A stretch of DNA of 64,000 nucleotides from Polychytrium aggregatum (taxonomy: Eukaryota > Chytridiomycota > Chytridiomycetes > Polychytriales). The stretch spans positions 124,001 through 188,000 of the forward strand of contig NW_026516288.1 of assembly GCF_025602895.1 (NCBI RefSeq). Reading direction: 5' to 3'. The translations under genes and the position numbers were made by a program. Positions 22,385 to 32,762 of the stretch are shown here, piece after piece; the stretch's first letter is position 1, and the number at the start of each line of letters is the position of its first letter. The notes beneath the pieces are model-generated. The model made no database searches. It was not told where the DNA came from and saw only the letters and a list, made by a program, of their open reading frames with translations.

Positions 22385-23828
22385 CTAGTTGACAAAGCCG
22401 TACTTTTTGGCCGCAAATCCGTCGACGATCGCGGGAAAGAAAAAGTGTACCAGGGCCGCAAACCAGTACTTGGCAGGGATATATCGCTCCCGTTCGCGGC
22501 GATCGGCAGCCAGCAGGATTTCCTCGCTGCAGCGTGTGACGGGGATGGCCGTGGGCGAAACAAAGTTCATTTGCCTTTCGGCGGTGGGCGAGTCCAGGGC
22601 AGAGCGACGCAGATCCGTCCGCACGCTGCCAGGCAAGACAATCGTTACGGCAACACCTCGGTGGCCATACTCGATCCGCAGGGCGTTGAAGAATCCCATG
22701 AGTGCAAACTTTGTAGAGGCATAGAGCGATCGCTGCGAAACGAAAGGGTCAATCAGAGCGACAGAAACCGTCGAGGGCAGACCGTGGAAAGCAACAAACG
22801 ATACGGCCAGAGAAGACAAAAAAGCATCCACGGGCGATGGTGGATAGCCGACACCCACTGCAGCCACAGCAAGCACAGCCAAACCTACCGTCGGAGCAGC
22901 CACAGTGCCGGCCAGCGAGCCCACCACGACAATCTGCCCCTTGGACTTGACAAGCTCCGGCAGAAAGTACTTGGTACAGAGGATGGGGCCATAGACATTG
23001 GTCTTGAAGATCATGTCGATGAGCTGATACGATTCCGAGGCGCCGCCATTCTGGACTCGCTCCAGCTCCTTGGAGCTCATCGGCCCGCAGAGCTGGTCGA
23101 ACGGTCTGATCGATAGGACACCCGAACACAGCACCAGTACATCGATGCCGCCCAGGATTTCGGTCGAGCGTTGGGCGCACCGGGACACATCGGCCTCGGA
23201 GGTAATGTCAGCGACGACGTATGAGCACTCACAAGCGGCGTTGAGCTGCTGGCACTCGTCCACCACCTGCTTCAGCATCTCGCTGCGTCGGGCAACCAAG
23301 ATGAGTCGAGCGCCGCGCTGGGCATAGTCCTTGGCAAGCTGGCATCCGATTCCGCTGCTTGCACCGATGATCACGACCCGTTGCTGCTCCGGGGCAAGGG
23401 CGGCACAGATAAGACATGGGGCGGGGATCCGTTAGCGGGGGATCCGTAGGTGCACGCTAAGCTTTGCAGGGGTGGCCAAGAGAGGGTGAGCTGATGGGAC
23501 GCGGAGACCAGGCCACAGATTGAGAAATCAGGATACGATCGAAAGGGGGGAAACGGATGATGGAGCTGGATATGGAGGAGAGAGGGCCGAGCGTACCGCC
23601 CCGCTGGAGCATCGCAGCCAGCAGGATGGATATGGACAGGTCGCCGAGCCGACTTGTATCAAGCAAAAGACCTGCACTTACCGGCTTATCCGAGACGGTC
23701 GTGCGCCTGGCCAAGGGAGAGCGGACAATGATCCAGAGGACAACGGCCGCTGGGAGTGAGAGAATGGCGCCGAGCCAGCCCATGTTCTTGAGCGCTGAGG
23801 AGATGGATGCGACAGGAGACGAGGACAT
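22385..23828 (-). CDS. Membrane-anchored short-chain dehydrogenase/reductase (11beta-HSD1/DHRS7-like)
   Basis: This is an NAD(P)-dependent oxidoreductase of the SDR superfamily. Three exons (23828-23682, 23383-22889, 22732-22385) give 329 residues. Residues about 17-35 (GAILSLPAAVVLWIIVRSP) form an N-terminal signal-anchor helix. Cofactor-binding GASSGIG is at residues 56-62, followed by ILVARR, which suggests NADP preference. The catalytic residues are Ser205 (VVVGSLAG), Tyr218 and Lys222 (YASTK), the last two joined only after removing a 156-nt intron whose frame is open. A CSG replaces the usual NAG. The C-terminus is hydrophobic. The substrate is unknown; a sterol, sphingoid or retinoid-type lipid is plausible by similarity. 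Confidence 0.88.
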
Positions 23829-24124
23829 TTGGGATCGACCGAAGGAGGTGGAGGGCAAGGATCGGGTGGGACTGACGAGGTCGAGCGGGCGACAGCCAGT
23901 CGGATTGGCGAAACTTCTTCCAGAAAAGACCAGGCGAACACTGCGAGTGGACAAGACAGAAATCAGAAACAGATCGCCATCGATGCTTTGCCCAGGTGAA
24001 GACTGCTTGCTTGGCCGGAGGCTTGGTTAGATGACTGCTTGCCTGGATGGAGCTACTTGCAGATATGGGCGCAGCCCTGAGCGGCACGATGAGGCCAATC
24101 CTAGATATCGGTCCAGCGACGAGC

Positions 24125-24287
24125 GAGGCAGCAGAGGCAGCAGAGGCAGCAGAGGCAGCAGAGGCAGCAGAGGCAGCAGAGGCAGCAGAGGCAGCAGAGG
24201 CAGCAGAGGCAGCAGAGGCAGCAGAGGCAGCAGAGGCAGCAGAGGCAGCAGAGGCAGCAGAGGCAGCAGAGGCAGCAGAGGCAGCAG
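24125..24287. repeat. 9-bp tandem repeat GAGGCAGCA, about 18 copies
   Basis: The copies are almost perfect head-to-tail units. As the unit is a multiple of three and lacks stops, all six frames are open through it (Glu-Ala-Ala, Gly-Ser-Arg, Ser-Ala-Ala and so on), creating long spurious ORFs. Confidence 0.97.
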
Positions 24288-26276
24288 CGAAGGAGGCAAA
24301 GGATTGCTCGACCGCACCCAGATTGCACCTGAAAATGAAATCGAGCGCGTTGTGGCAGGAGGGACACAGCACCAGATCATCCGAGTTCCTCGCGGCTGAC
24401 CAGCACCAGCGACATGGTGCGCATCGAGAAGCGCTGGGCTTGTTGCCCGAGAGTGTTAGTGGCATCTCACGTCGTGCGTGCGAGCTGGGCCTGTGGGCGG
24501 TCATGTCTGGAGGGACAGCGGATCAGCAACGCAGCCCCCACTCGCATACCGCATCTCATGCATTCTATCGGCCGCTCATAAGTTCATCGTCGGCACTGAT
24601 ATTGCCACTGCTATCTCCACTGCTATCGCCGCAGGTAGTTGGCGGCTCATTCTTGAGCGTCACGGAATCGAGTGCACAAAATCGACCCTATGGGTGGTGA
24701 TCGGCTTCCACCTGGCCGTGCCAATGTCGCTGGTGGGAACGACGAAGTACTGGGATGCCTCAGCTGCATCGACCGAATCGCCTGCATCCACTGTGGCAGC
24801 GTGCGTCGCATCTGTTGCTTGGAGGAGCAAAGACATCATCGACTCAAATCGCAGATGCTACCGCGAGAGTCTATGTACGCATTCATGCATCTCGATTCAG
24901 AGCCGGGCCATATCCAGCGCGGGGCAAGCGCACTTGAGCATGCACTGCGGCGACGGCGACGAACGACAACGGATTCGCATCCCGCATGCGTTCCGTTTTG
25001 CCTGCCGTCGTCCTCCCCCACCCTTACGCTCATCCACTCGACCAGTTGCCCATGCATTTGTTTGCTCCCTCTGACACAGGATGCACCGCCGATCCACCCC
25101 GTGGCCAAGCCAGCACTCGTCTGTCTGCCTCAGCCCGCCTGCCTGTCTGCCAGGCTGCTGCTCAATCAAGGGCCCTCCACGCTCCTCTGAGTCAGAGATG
25201 ATCGATGGCCTCTGACGTGGCGGTCTGCTGTCCCATACGGGCATTCTTTGCCGGCATAGGGCCGGAGCAGACATTCGCTCCGGCTTTGCCGACTGAAACG
25301 GCTGTGGGCCGCCTTCCCCTTTGCCCCCTCGCTCCAGACGGATCGATCGTGTCAGCCATCCGGCCCCCCCGCCACCCCTTTGATCTCTGGCCGAGTATCC
25401 CTCGCGGCAAAGAGCACGACTGATCTGCGCGTCGTCTGGAGGTCGGAGGGTTCGAGCTCGCCATGTCATGGTTGCGTCACGGTGTCTTGTCGGCGGCCTG
25501 GTCCCACGCCGTTTCCCACGGTCCCGCCGCTCTCGCTTTCTCCCTCCCCTCCGCCTTTGCACCCTCACCTCGATCGCTCGCACTCTGGCCGGCTCTGAGT
25601 GGTGTGGGCCTCTGTGCATCTGACTCGGCAGCACCATCCGCTCCTCTCCACATGGCACCAATGGCTCGCTGCTCGTCCCCACCAGTCAGTTGACTTGGTC
25701 CCCTTGCGATCCATAGTTCATGGATGGTGAACACAAGTGGTGCGCTCAAGGGCGGACAAGCAATCTCCAGATCTGTTTCGTTGGTATAGCCTGCCACTGC
25801 CTTTCCCTCTTCGGCGACAGATTGGGAGGGCCGCATACAAGCAGGACTGTGGGCAGAATGGAGCGAGGAAGAATCACAGGCATATTGGAGTGCATTTCGG
25901 TCTTGCGGAAGGAGTCAGCCGCTTTGGTAGGGAGAGCAGGAAGTGGCACGTTGCTCTGACGAGCCATAAACTCATTTGAAAGGGTGGCGGAGTGAGAGAA
26001 ACGGAGAGGGAGGGCGACAAACGGAGGGAGCGAGGAGGGATAGGCCAAACAAGGGATCAGTAAAGGAGAGTAGGAACAGATCATGGGAGCAACGAATGGG
26101 GCAAGAGAGGCCCCCAAGGATGTGAATAAGGGAGCAGCTGCCGACACTCGGAGATGACAACAGAGTGACGAGTTTCTATCCTCTTGGCAAGCCCACTCGC
26201 TCACGAAAGCAACGCATCAAGTTCTGCCATCCATCATCTCAGATTGAAGCAGACTGATATGTCGCTGATGAAACCC

Positions 26277-26280
<4 letters not shown>

Positions 26281-26332
<52 letters not shown>
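26281..26332. repeat. AG dinucleotide microsatellite
   Basis: 26 uninterrupted AG units lie about 200 nt beyond the stop codon of the bZIP gene, i.e. CT repeats on its sense strand. It may fall in that gene's 3' untranslated region. Confidence 0.97.
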
Positions 26333-26333
<1 letters not shown>

Positions 26334-26531
26334 AAATAAACATGTGCCGGAAGCTGCAAGGGAAGTGCGCCTGGGGATATGGAGACGAGGGTGCGAACGG
26401 TGAGTGTCAGCGACTCGCAATGGCGCTGCAACTTCCCAAGATGACGCAGTTCATCGACACTCGACAAAAAATATCGTGCCGCTTGCTGACTGGGTCACCC
26501 TGGCGCTGGCGTAGTGACGACGGCCGAGCGG

Positions 26532-27767
26532 TTATTGCTGCTCCTCCATGGTGCTCTCGACCTTGAGCAGCAGCTGCAGGGTGCCCAGCGAGGTCGACGA
26601 TTTGGAGGCAGGTGCAGGGGCCGGTCCTGAGCGCGATGCCAGTTTGCCGATGATGATGCCCCTCAGCGTCTCGAGTCGCCTTTCCAGTTCGTTGATCTGC
26701 AGCTTGAGCTCGGGCTCTCGATCCTGCCAAGCATTCTTTTCACTCTCGAGGGTGGCGATCCGGGTGACCAGCTGCGTATTCTCCTTGCTGAAGTGCGAAA
26801 TCGATGTATGCAGCCCTTCGATTTTCTGTGCCTTCTTCAGCCGCGATCGGCGTGCGGACTCGGTGTTCTTTATCCGCTTCAGGTGGTTGCGGTCCCCAGC
26901 TGTTGTTGCCGGTGGAGGCGGTGATGCAGAAGAGCTGGAGAAGCGGCCGCTCAGCGCTGCGGCCGGGCCAGTCATCTCGACCGAGACAGACTTGAGGTCG
27001 ACGGACATGCGATTCGAGGAGGAGGAAGGCAGAGGCGGATTGGCATCGGTTGGACTTGAGCTGTCCCGGGTTGATCTGGGCGCTCTCCGTGTCGAGTGAC
27101 TGCCTTTCGACGGAGCCGCGGGCTGGGACTGGGTCATGTTCAGCGCACCCTGGCCGCCTGGGACGACAGGAGCTTCTGTGGGGCTGTGGGACGATCTTGG
27201 TGCCGAATCGGAGGAGCGGCCGCTATGGACGCTTTGGCTGGCCGAGAGAGTGTCTGCAGGCGATTTGCTGGGAATCCCACCCGGCGGCATCGAGCTTGAG
27301 CAGCCCAGGCTCATTACTGACACCTGGGCGAGTGGAAACGAGGACGGGAGTGCAGCATCGACCGGATTGGAGGCCATCCGCGCCAGAATCAGGGCGTGCT
27401 CGTACTCGTCTTCGCGTGGGCCAGCGCGGTGCTCAGGTTTTGCGGGATCTTGGTGCAGATGGAACAGATCGTGGGATATGAGGGGATCGTCCCAGCTCGG
27501 CGGCCTCGGCACCAGCTCGTAGCTGCGGTTTACAAAGAAAGGATCACCGCCAGACTGGGGCTTCTGCATGCTGTGAAATCGCGGGGAGGCCGGGGGAAAG
27601 TGCTTCTTGAAGGGATTGCACAAATGCAGCGGCGGAAGTGTGTTGGGCAGATCATGATAGGGCCGGCCCGACACAAGGGCAGGAGGCGGCGGAGGCGAGG
27701 AGCAGCGGCGATCATGAGACGAAGCAAAGGGAGGGGACGACGACGGAGCAAACGAATCTGATGACAT
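26532..27767 (-). CDS. bZIP transcription factor (Gcn4/CPC1-type)
   Basis: This is a DNA-binding nuclear regulator. The single exon encodes 411 residues. Near residues 295-365 a basic region HLKRIKNTESARRSRLKKAQ carries the N-x3-A-R-R-S-R signature also seen in Gcn4. A long leucine-zipper coiled coil follows directly (IEGLHTSISHFSKENTQLV..). The N-terminal two-thirds is Pro/Ser-rich with acidic and aromatic patches such as SWDDPLISHDLFHLHQD, which could serve activation. The start MSSDSF is the first ATG on this strand for at least 474 nt, although the frame is open without an ATG to 28241. The target genes are unknown. Confidence 0.92.
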   Translation of the reverse strand: MSSDSFAPSSSPPFASSHDRRCSSPPPPPALVSGRPYHDLPNTLPPLHLCNPFKKHFPPASPRFHSMQKPQSGGDPFFVNRSYELVPRPPSWDDPLISHDLFHLHQDPAKPEHRAGPREDEYEHALILARMASNPVDAALPSSFPLAQVSVMSLGCSSSMPPGGIPSKSPADTLSASQSVHSGRSSDSAPRSSHSPTEAPVVPGGQGALNMTQSQPAAPSKGSHSTRRAPRSTRDSSSPTDANPPLPSSSSNRMSVDLKSVSVEMTGPAAALSGRFSSSSASPPPPATTAGDRNHLKRIKNTESARRSRLKKAQKIEGLHTSISHFSKENTQLVTRIATLESEKNAWQDREPELKLQINELERRLETLRGIIIGKLASRSGPAPAPASKSSTSLGTLQLLLKVESTMEEQQ

Positions 27768-30071
27768 ACAGGCCAAAGAGTAGATGGGAGCAAGCTGGGG
27801 AGCAGTTGGGTGGGTCAAACGCTCGGGGGGTGAAGCAGGAAGTATGATTGTAAACGTTCTGGGTTCCAGGTCCAGTTGGAGCCGGCAAGATGGATCTGAG
27901 TTGTGCTCTGTCGATGAACAGGCGTTTGGCAGTTTTGAATGAAACGGGCTTGGGGCAAATGAGAGAGTGACAGAGGACCGGCAGAGAGGCTGCTGGTGGA
28001 ATGACAAGTGATCACTGCGGGGATCGGATGCGTGATCCAAATTGATGGCTCGGGCCACAAAACGACGGCAGCCAACCCTTCCCCAGCAATAAATGGTTAC
28101 AATCACTAGAGACGAAACACAAAGGCAACAAATGCGGAAACGCAAATGGCCAGAACAGAGCAGATAATTACAGATGTGGCGAAACCTCTCCGGGGAGATG
28201 GTTTGCGAGTACTGGAAGGTGATGTGACTTGGGCCCCCCAAAGGCAGTAAAGCGCGGAGGCGACCGACAGAGTTGTGGAGTGGGGCTGGGTGGGATGGTC
28301 AGCGAAACAGACACAAGTGGTTCAACGGAGTGTCCAGAGAAACAGGCTGCTACTGATAAAACAAAAGCGACGAGACAGCAAAGGTACTACGACAGGAAGC
28401 AGCGCTCATTGAATAATGAGTGTGCAATGATGACGAGCAGGTCGGCTGGAAAGCGATGATGACGAGCAAGTCGCTAGGAAGCTATGGCAGTACAAAGCGG
28501 AGGCACAGCGGCGGCAGGGACGAAGAAACGCTCGCGTAGACCCAAGCTGGAAGGCAAAGAGTGGGGATGGGGTCGACAGAGCAGAGTAGAGCAGAGTAGA
28601 ACAGAGTAGAGCAGAGTGGAGGAACGCAGAGGTGCGGGAGGGCCAAGTCCCTCGAGGAGGAAAAAAAGCAGCGGAAGTAAATTTGCGACCTTCGCAGGCA
28701 CCAGACGACCTTTTGTCTGCCACGGGGATGGCGATGGGTTACGGTGACGGTGCAGGCAGAGCGAGAGAGCGAGCGAGCGAGAGCAGCAGCGAGAGTGCGC
28801 CAAAGGCGGTGCAACGAGGCGCCTACGGCATAAAAGCTCGGCAGCAAGTTTCAGCCTGCAGGCAAAAGCAGGCCAGCAGATTCGCGGTTGTCGGCCAGAG
28901 AAGGGCGATGATTCTCGCGAGAACGCCGGGGCCAACAGAGCCAGCGCTGGGCGAGAGGACCTCGGCGGGACAGAAGCTCTGTTGGACCTGTCTTGGGAGA
29001 ATGCTCTCGGCGACCCCGAGGGCGACCCCGAGGCCGGCCGTCGGGCCACCCAGAGAGCGGTTCGTGAGAATGACTCACCCGCGTATCACGGGAGCTGTGG
29101 GTGCGTCACCCTGGGAGTGCACCGGCGCTTGGGGCAGTTTGCCCTGGGACCACAGTCGGCTCTGTGCGCCGCTGTGCCCGCCCGTGTACTGCGCGTGCAG
29201 CCTTGTGGCTCTTATCACGTGGCTGCATGCACTCAGAGTGTGGGCTGCTGTTTGTGGGGGGTGAGTCAGAGCCAAGTCATCTCCCCGCCACCGGCCGGCG
29301 GGCTGCCTTCCGCGATGCATCCAACCAGCAGCGCCGGCGCTTCTCGTCTCTCGCTGCCTGGGGGGCATGTCGTCGATCAAAGGGCAGGCGCCGGCTGGGA
29401 CCGGTCTGGGAGGCGATCGCTCGCGGCGAGAGAAGCGCGGGACAGATCGATGCCGGTTCCCGATACTCTCTGCGTCCGGCTCTGTCGCCTGGTGCGCTGG
29501 CTGCTGCTGACCACCGCCGCTCGGGTTCGGCGCTGCTGGACGGATGAATGAGGCCGCTCCCTCAAGCCAGGTTAGAGGTTCGACCAGGGACAGCAGCGAC
29601 GGCCACACAGACAAGAGCCACGCCGCGTCTGTGTCGGGGGCACCGCATGGACAGCGAGAGGCCGGCGAGAGACCGGCGAGATGCCGGCGAGGAGTGCGCG
29701 CCCTGGTCCCCTTGCTGGCCGCCCGCGCCAGCCCTTGCACAGCTGCCCATTGGCCCGCGTTACGGCGGCTCTGTTTGCCGACCCACCCCGCCAGACCCCA
29801 GCTTGCAGCCAACAGTCGTCGCGAGGGCTCAAGGCAGGCAGACCAGATATATTCGTCCGTGTGCTTCGTTGCTGGGCAGCATTCCCGCGCGGCTGGCGAC
29901 GGGGCCCGCACTCGCCTTCCTCTCTGCTCCACTCCGCAGGTTGCCGTGAAGCCTTCGGACGATCCCAGCCGGGCCGAACTTGGCCGGCCCGCTGCTCCGC
30001 TGCTCCGCCAGGCCCCGCCTGCCTGTCCGATCATCATGATTCTCCATGACGGCCGGTTGCGTAATCTGCGC
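27768..30071. other. 2.3-kb intergenic region upstream of bZIP gene
   Basis: No gene is supported. The proximal part (27768-28241) is the probable bZIP leader and promoter. A 10-bp repeat (AGAGCAGAGT type) lies at about 28577-28617. From 28900 to 30050 the sequence is very GC-rich, and long open frames on both strands (up to 320 codons on minus) have compositions typical of random GC-rich DNA. Confidence 0.5.
28577..28617. repeat. 10-bp tandem repeat AGAGCAGAGT, four copies
   Basis: Four copies, one with AACAGAGT, lie in the spacer upstream of the bZIP gene. Confidence 0.85.
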
Positions 30072-32090
30072 TCACGGCAGCAGCCCGACCGATCGCTTGA
30101 CCTCGGTCAGTGTCCGCTCGGCCGTTGCCGTCGCTGCCTGGTTACCCTCCCGCAGCAGCTCGTGCAGCAATGTCCGATCGTGCCGGAGCCGTGCGATCTC
30201 GTTTCGCACCGGAGTCAGGGATTCAATCACCACGTCCGCCACGGCTTTCTTGAACTCGGCGTTGCCCAGGCTCTGGAACTGCTCGGCGACGGCGACCGGA
30301 TCGGTTTCGGTCGGATGGAGCGAGCAGTAGATGCTCAGCAAATTGGCAATCCCAGGACGGCCTGCCGGGTCGTAGGTGATGCCGCGGATCGAGTCCACAG
30401 TGGCCTTCTTGATCTTGCTGCTGATTTGCTCGGGGGTGTCGTCAATGTTGATGCGCGAGCCGGCGTTGGGATCGGACTTTGACATCTTGGAGTGCGGGTC
30501 CTTGAGAGACATGATGCGCTTGGCGCCGGCCGTTGCTGGATGCAGGCCGCCAATCGAAGGCCAAGGGAGGAGAATATCGTCCCAGTTGGGGGATGGTATC
30601 ATCCACGGCAAGTCATGGTCCAGCGTTGCAATCAAAGCAGACGACGCAAGTCAGGCACTTTGGCGACAGAACACAAGCCGTCCACGGATAAGAGTCGCTC
30701 GCATACCATTCCCGATCAGCCGCGGCCCATCCCACAGCCTATCTGCTCGACCATCGGCCGACTCACTTACGCAGCACTGCCTTGGGGATCGGGAACAGAT
30801 CCTTCTTGGCGCTGTTGTTGAAGATACGGGCAATCTCTGCGGTCAGCTCCAGATGCTGCACCTGATCCTCGCCAACCGGCACTTCGGTGGCCCTGGAGTT
30901 ACAAGTGGCCGGAGCCAAACAGGCCGCAAAAGCAGTAGCATGAGTCGCATGCACAGCACAGATCGCAGCAGAAATGGCAAATCCGAGCAAGCATAGTCTC
31001 GCTCTTCTGGTCGCTTCAATCGATTACGTCGATGCTGGCAATGGAATTTGCACAGCAGTATGACGCAGCACGAATGCCCCGCGCTCCTGCTCACGACCCA
31101 TACTTGTACAGCAGGATGTCGGCCGCTTGCAGGACCGGATAAGCGAATAATCCGACACAGAGCCCTTGAGTGGGGTCAGGACCGTCGCCGCTCGTCGGAG
31201 CCACAGCATCCAGCGACAGCGTTGTCGCCGCGAGCGACTGGGATGCCGAGCCCGATGCCTTCTGGAGAGCCTGGAGCTTGGACTGTGGCGTTGAGGATCA
31301 TTTGTGGTTCGAGGGGGAAGTAAGTATTTGTGGATTCATCCCCAAGCTGCGACGGTGGACTGAAAGGACGGATCGAGACGGGGTATGCTCTACTGCAGGC
31401 GACTCCACCAGAGCAGCTACCTTCCACTGATGCATGCGGCTCAACCATCCAACCGGCGTTCGGCAGAACATGATCCAGGCGAGCTCCGAGTGCTGTGGGA
31501 TCTGCGTGGCGGAGCAATCGAGTTGGGACGATGAACATGACGGAGCTGGGGATTGCCCTATCCTCGCACACCGGCGTGCTGTTGGGACTTTGTGTGCCTG
31601 TGCTCGAGACCGCCATGATGCTGCTGGCAAGTCCAGCCAATCTGGCGACCATGGACAGACACTCCAGCAGGGCCGGGGCTTTCGGTAGAGCCACAGACGA
31701 GTCTCAGCATACCATCGACTGCTGGAACAGAACCGACTTTTTTGGATCGATTCCGCAGGCCAGGATGGCAATCATGGCATCCTCGATTTGGCGGTGGAGA
31801 TCCTTTGGGTTCTGCGGGACCGTGATGGCATGCAGATCGGCTGCCATGTAGAAATATCGCTGGTCGGGATCGGTCTTGTCGTGCTGGATGCGGGCCCAGT
31901 TCTGGAGGGCGCCGAGATAGTTGCCGAGGTGCGGGATGCCCGTCGGCTGAATGCCGGAGAGGGTCACTTTGCCGAATCGAGGGGCAGCCTTGGCCTTCAC
32001 CGGCACATCGGCGAGGCCGCGCCGGGCGGTCGCGGTGTGAACGAGCGGCCGGGACGACAGGCGAACAACTGAGATCGGTGTCGGAGCCAT
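30072..32090 (-). CDS. MSW1: Mitochondrial tryptophanyl-tRNA synthetase
   Basis: A class I aminoacyl-tRNA synthetase that charges mitochondrial tRNA-Trp. Five exons (32090-31713, 31501-31421, 31282-31104, 30892-30771, 30535-30072) give 407 residues with all phases consistent. The first ~38 residues are Arg/Ser/Ala-rich with no acidic residue before Asp28, fitting a mitochondrial presequence. The HIGH-type signature is [17 protein letters not shown] (HLGN at 54-57), and KMSKS is at 270-274 followed by DPNAGSRI. Also typical are [25 protein letters not shown] and [13 protein letters not shown]. The single bacterial-type catalytic core without the eukaryotic N-terminal extension argues for the organellar, not the cytosolic, enzyme. 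Confidence 0.95.
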
Positions 32091-32762
32091 GAGCGTTGCC
32101 AGAGATGGAGTTTGATGGAACGAGGGTCAGTATTCCAGCGGAATGTGGCCAGTCGACTTTGTGGCGCTGATGATGTGGTCCAATGTAACCCAGACGTATC
32201 CAGAGAGCCCAGTGAATCCAGTGAATCCAGACGTATCCAGCGAATCCAGTGAATCCAGACCGAGCCTGACCGAACTTGGTCGAACTTGATCAAGGACCAG
32301 CAACCAGATCCGCCGCGTTTTCGCTCGAGCCGCGCGCAGCCAAAGCCGGGGCGGCTCGTGCGCAGCCGGTCATGTGTGCGGCGGCACCCTGGGTCACGCG
32401 CACGTGCAAGCCCCACACACAGCGACTCTGGCGCGGTGTCGCCTTGTTCGGCAGAACGGCTCTGCCGGCCAGCAGCACGCTGATTGGCGCTGCCCTCATG
32501 TCTGCGTTTTTGCATTCGTGATTTGCCATTTGCCTTTGCGGTTGCAGTTCGTATTCGCGGTTCCCCTCTGCCCTCGTCGCTGCTTCCCACTCGGATTCCC
32601 TTGGCTCTTGCTGCTGCTCTTGCTGCTGCTGCTCTGAACAGCTCCCCCTTCCCTCCCTCGATAAGCTCCTGCATCCCCCGAGTTGCTTCCGCGCTCGCTT
32701 CCGTCGCCGGTCCCTCCGGCCTCCTGCTCGACTGCCCTGAACCGTCCTGGCCATCCTGTTCC
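32091..32762. promoter_or_regulatory. Divergent spacer, TrpRS / Pro-rich gene
   Basis: 672 bp separate the TrpRS start from the chosen start of the plus-strand gene. Near 32195-32260 short repeats of CCAGTGAATCCAGACGTATCCAG occur. A CTG/CTT-rich run (about 32605-32635) lies in the leader of the plus-strand gene. Confidence 0.5.

Larger units (their letters stand above)
23829..26531. other. 2.7-kb repeat-rich intergenic region
   Basis: No gene is supported here. It contains an 18-copy 9-bp array (24125-24287) and a 52-nt AG dinucleotide run (26281-26332). A minus-strand open frame across the 9-bp array (24504-23686) encodes a CxxC..CxxC pair followed by Ser-Ala-Ala repeats. I regard it as possible but unproven coding sequence. 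Confidence 0.5.

Noticed and set aside
22738-22887. Continuous frame through the SDR gene taken as one exon
   Set aside because: The stretch reads as a Val/Ala/Leu-rich insertion between the catalytic Ser and Tyr, has exact GTAGGT and CGCAG ends, and its removal restores the normal SDR spacing. It is an in-frame intron.
24047-24700. 217-codon plus-strand frame with Glu-Ala-Ala repeats
   Set aside because: The length comes from the 9-bp array, which is open in all frames. Flanking residues show no pattern.
25440-25470. Possible tRNA B-box (GGTTCGAGCTC)
   Set aside because: No matching A-box or cloverleaf can be drawn around it.
29075-30037. 320-codon open frame on the minus strand
   Set aside because: Composition is that of random GC-rich DNA (Arg/Ala/Gly/Ser/Pro), with no domain and no recognisable splice partners. 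An overlapping plus-strand frame is equally open.
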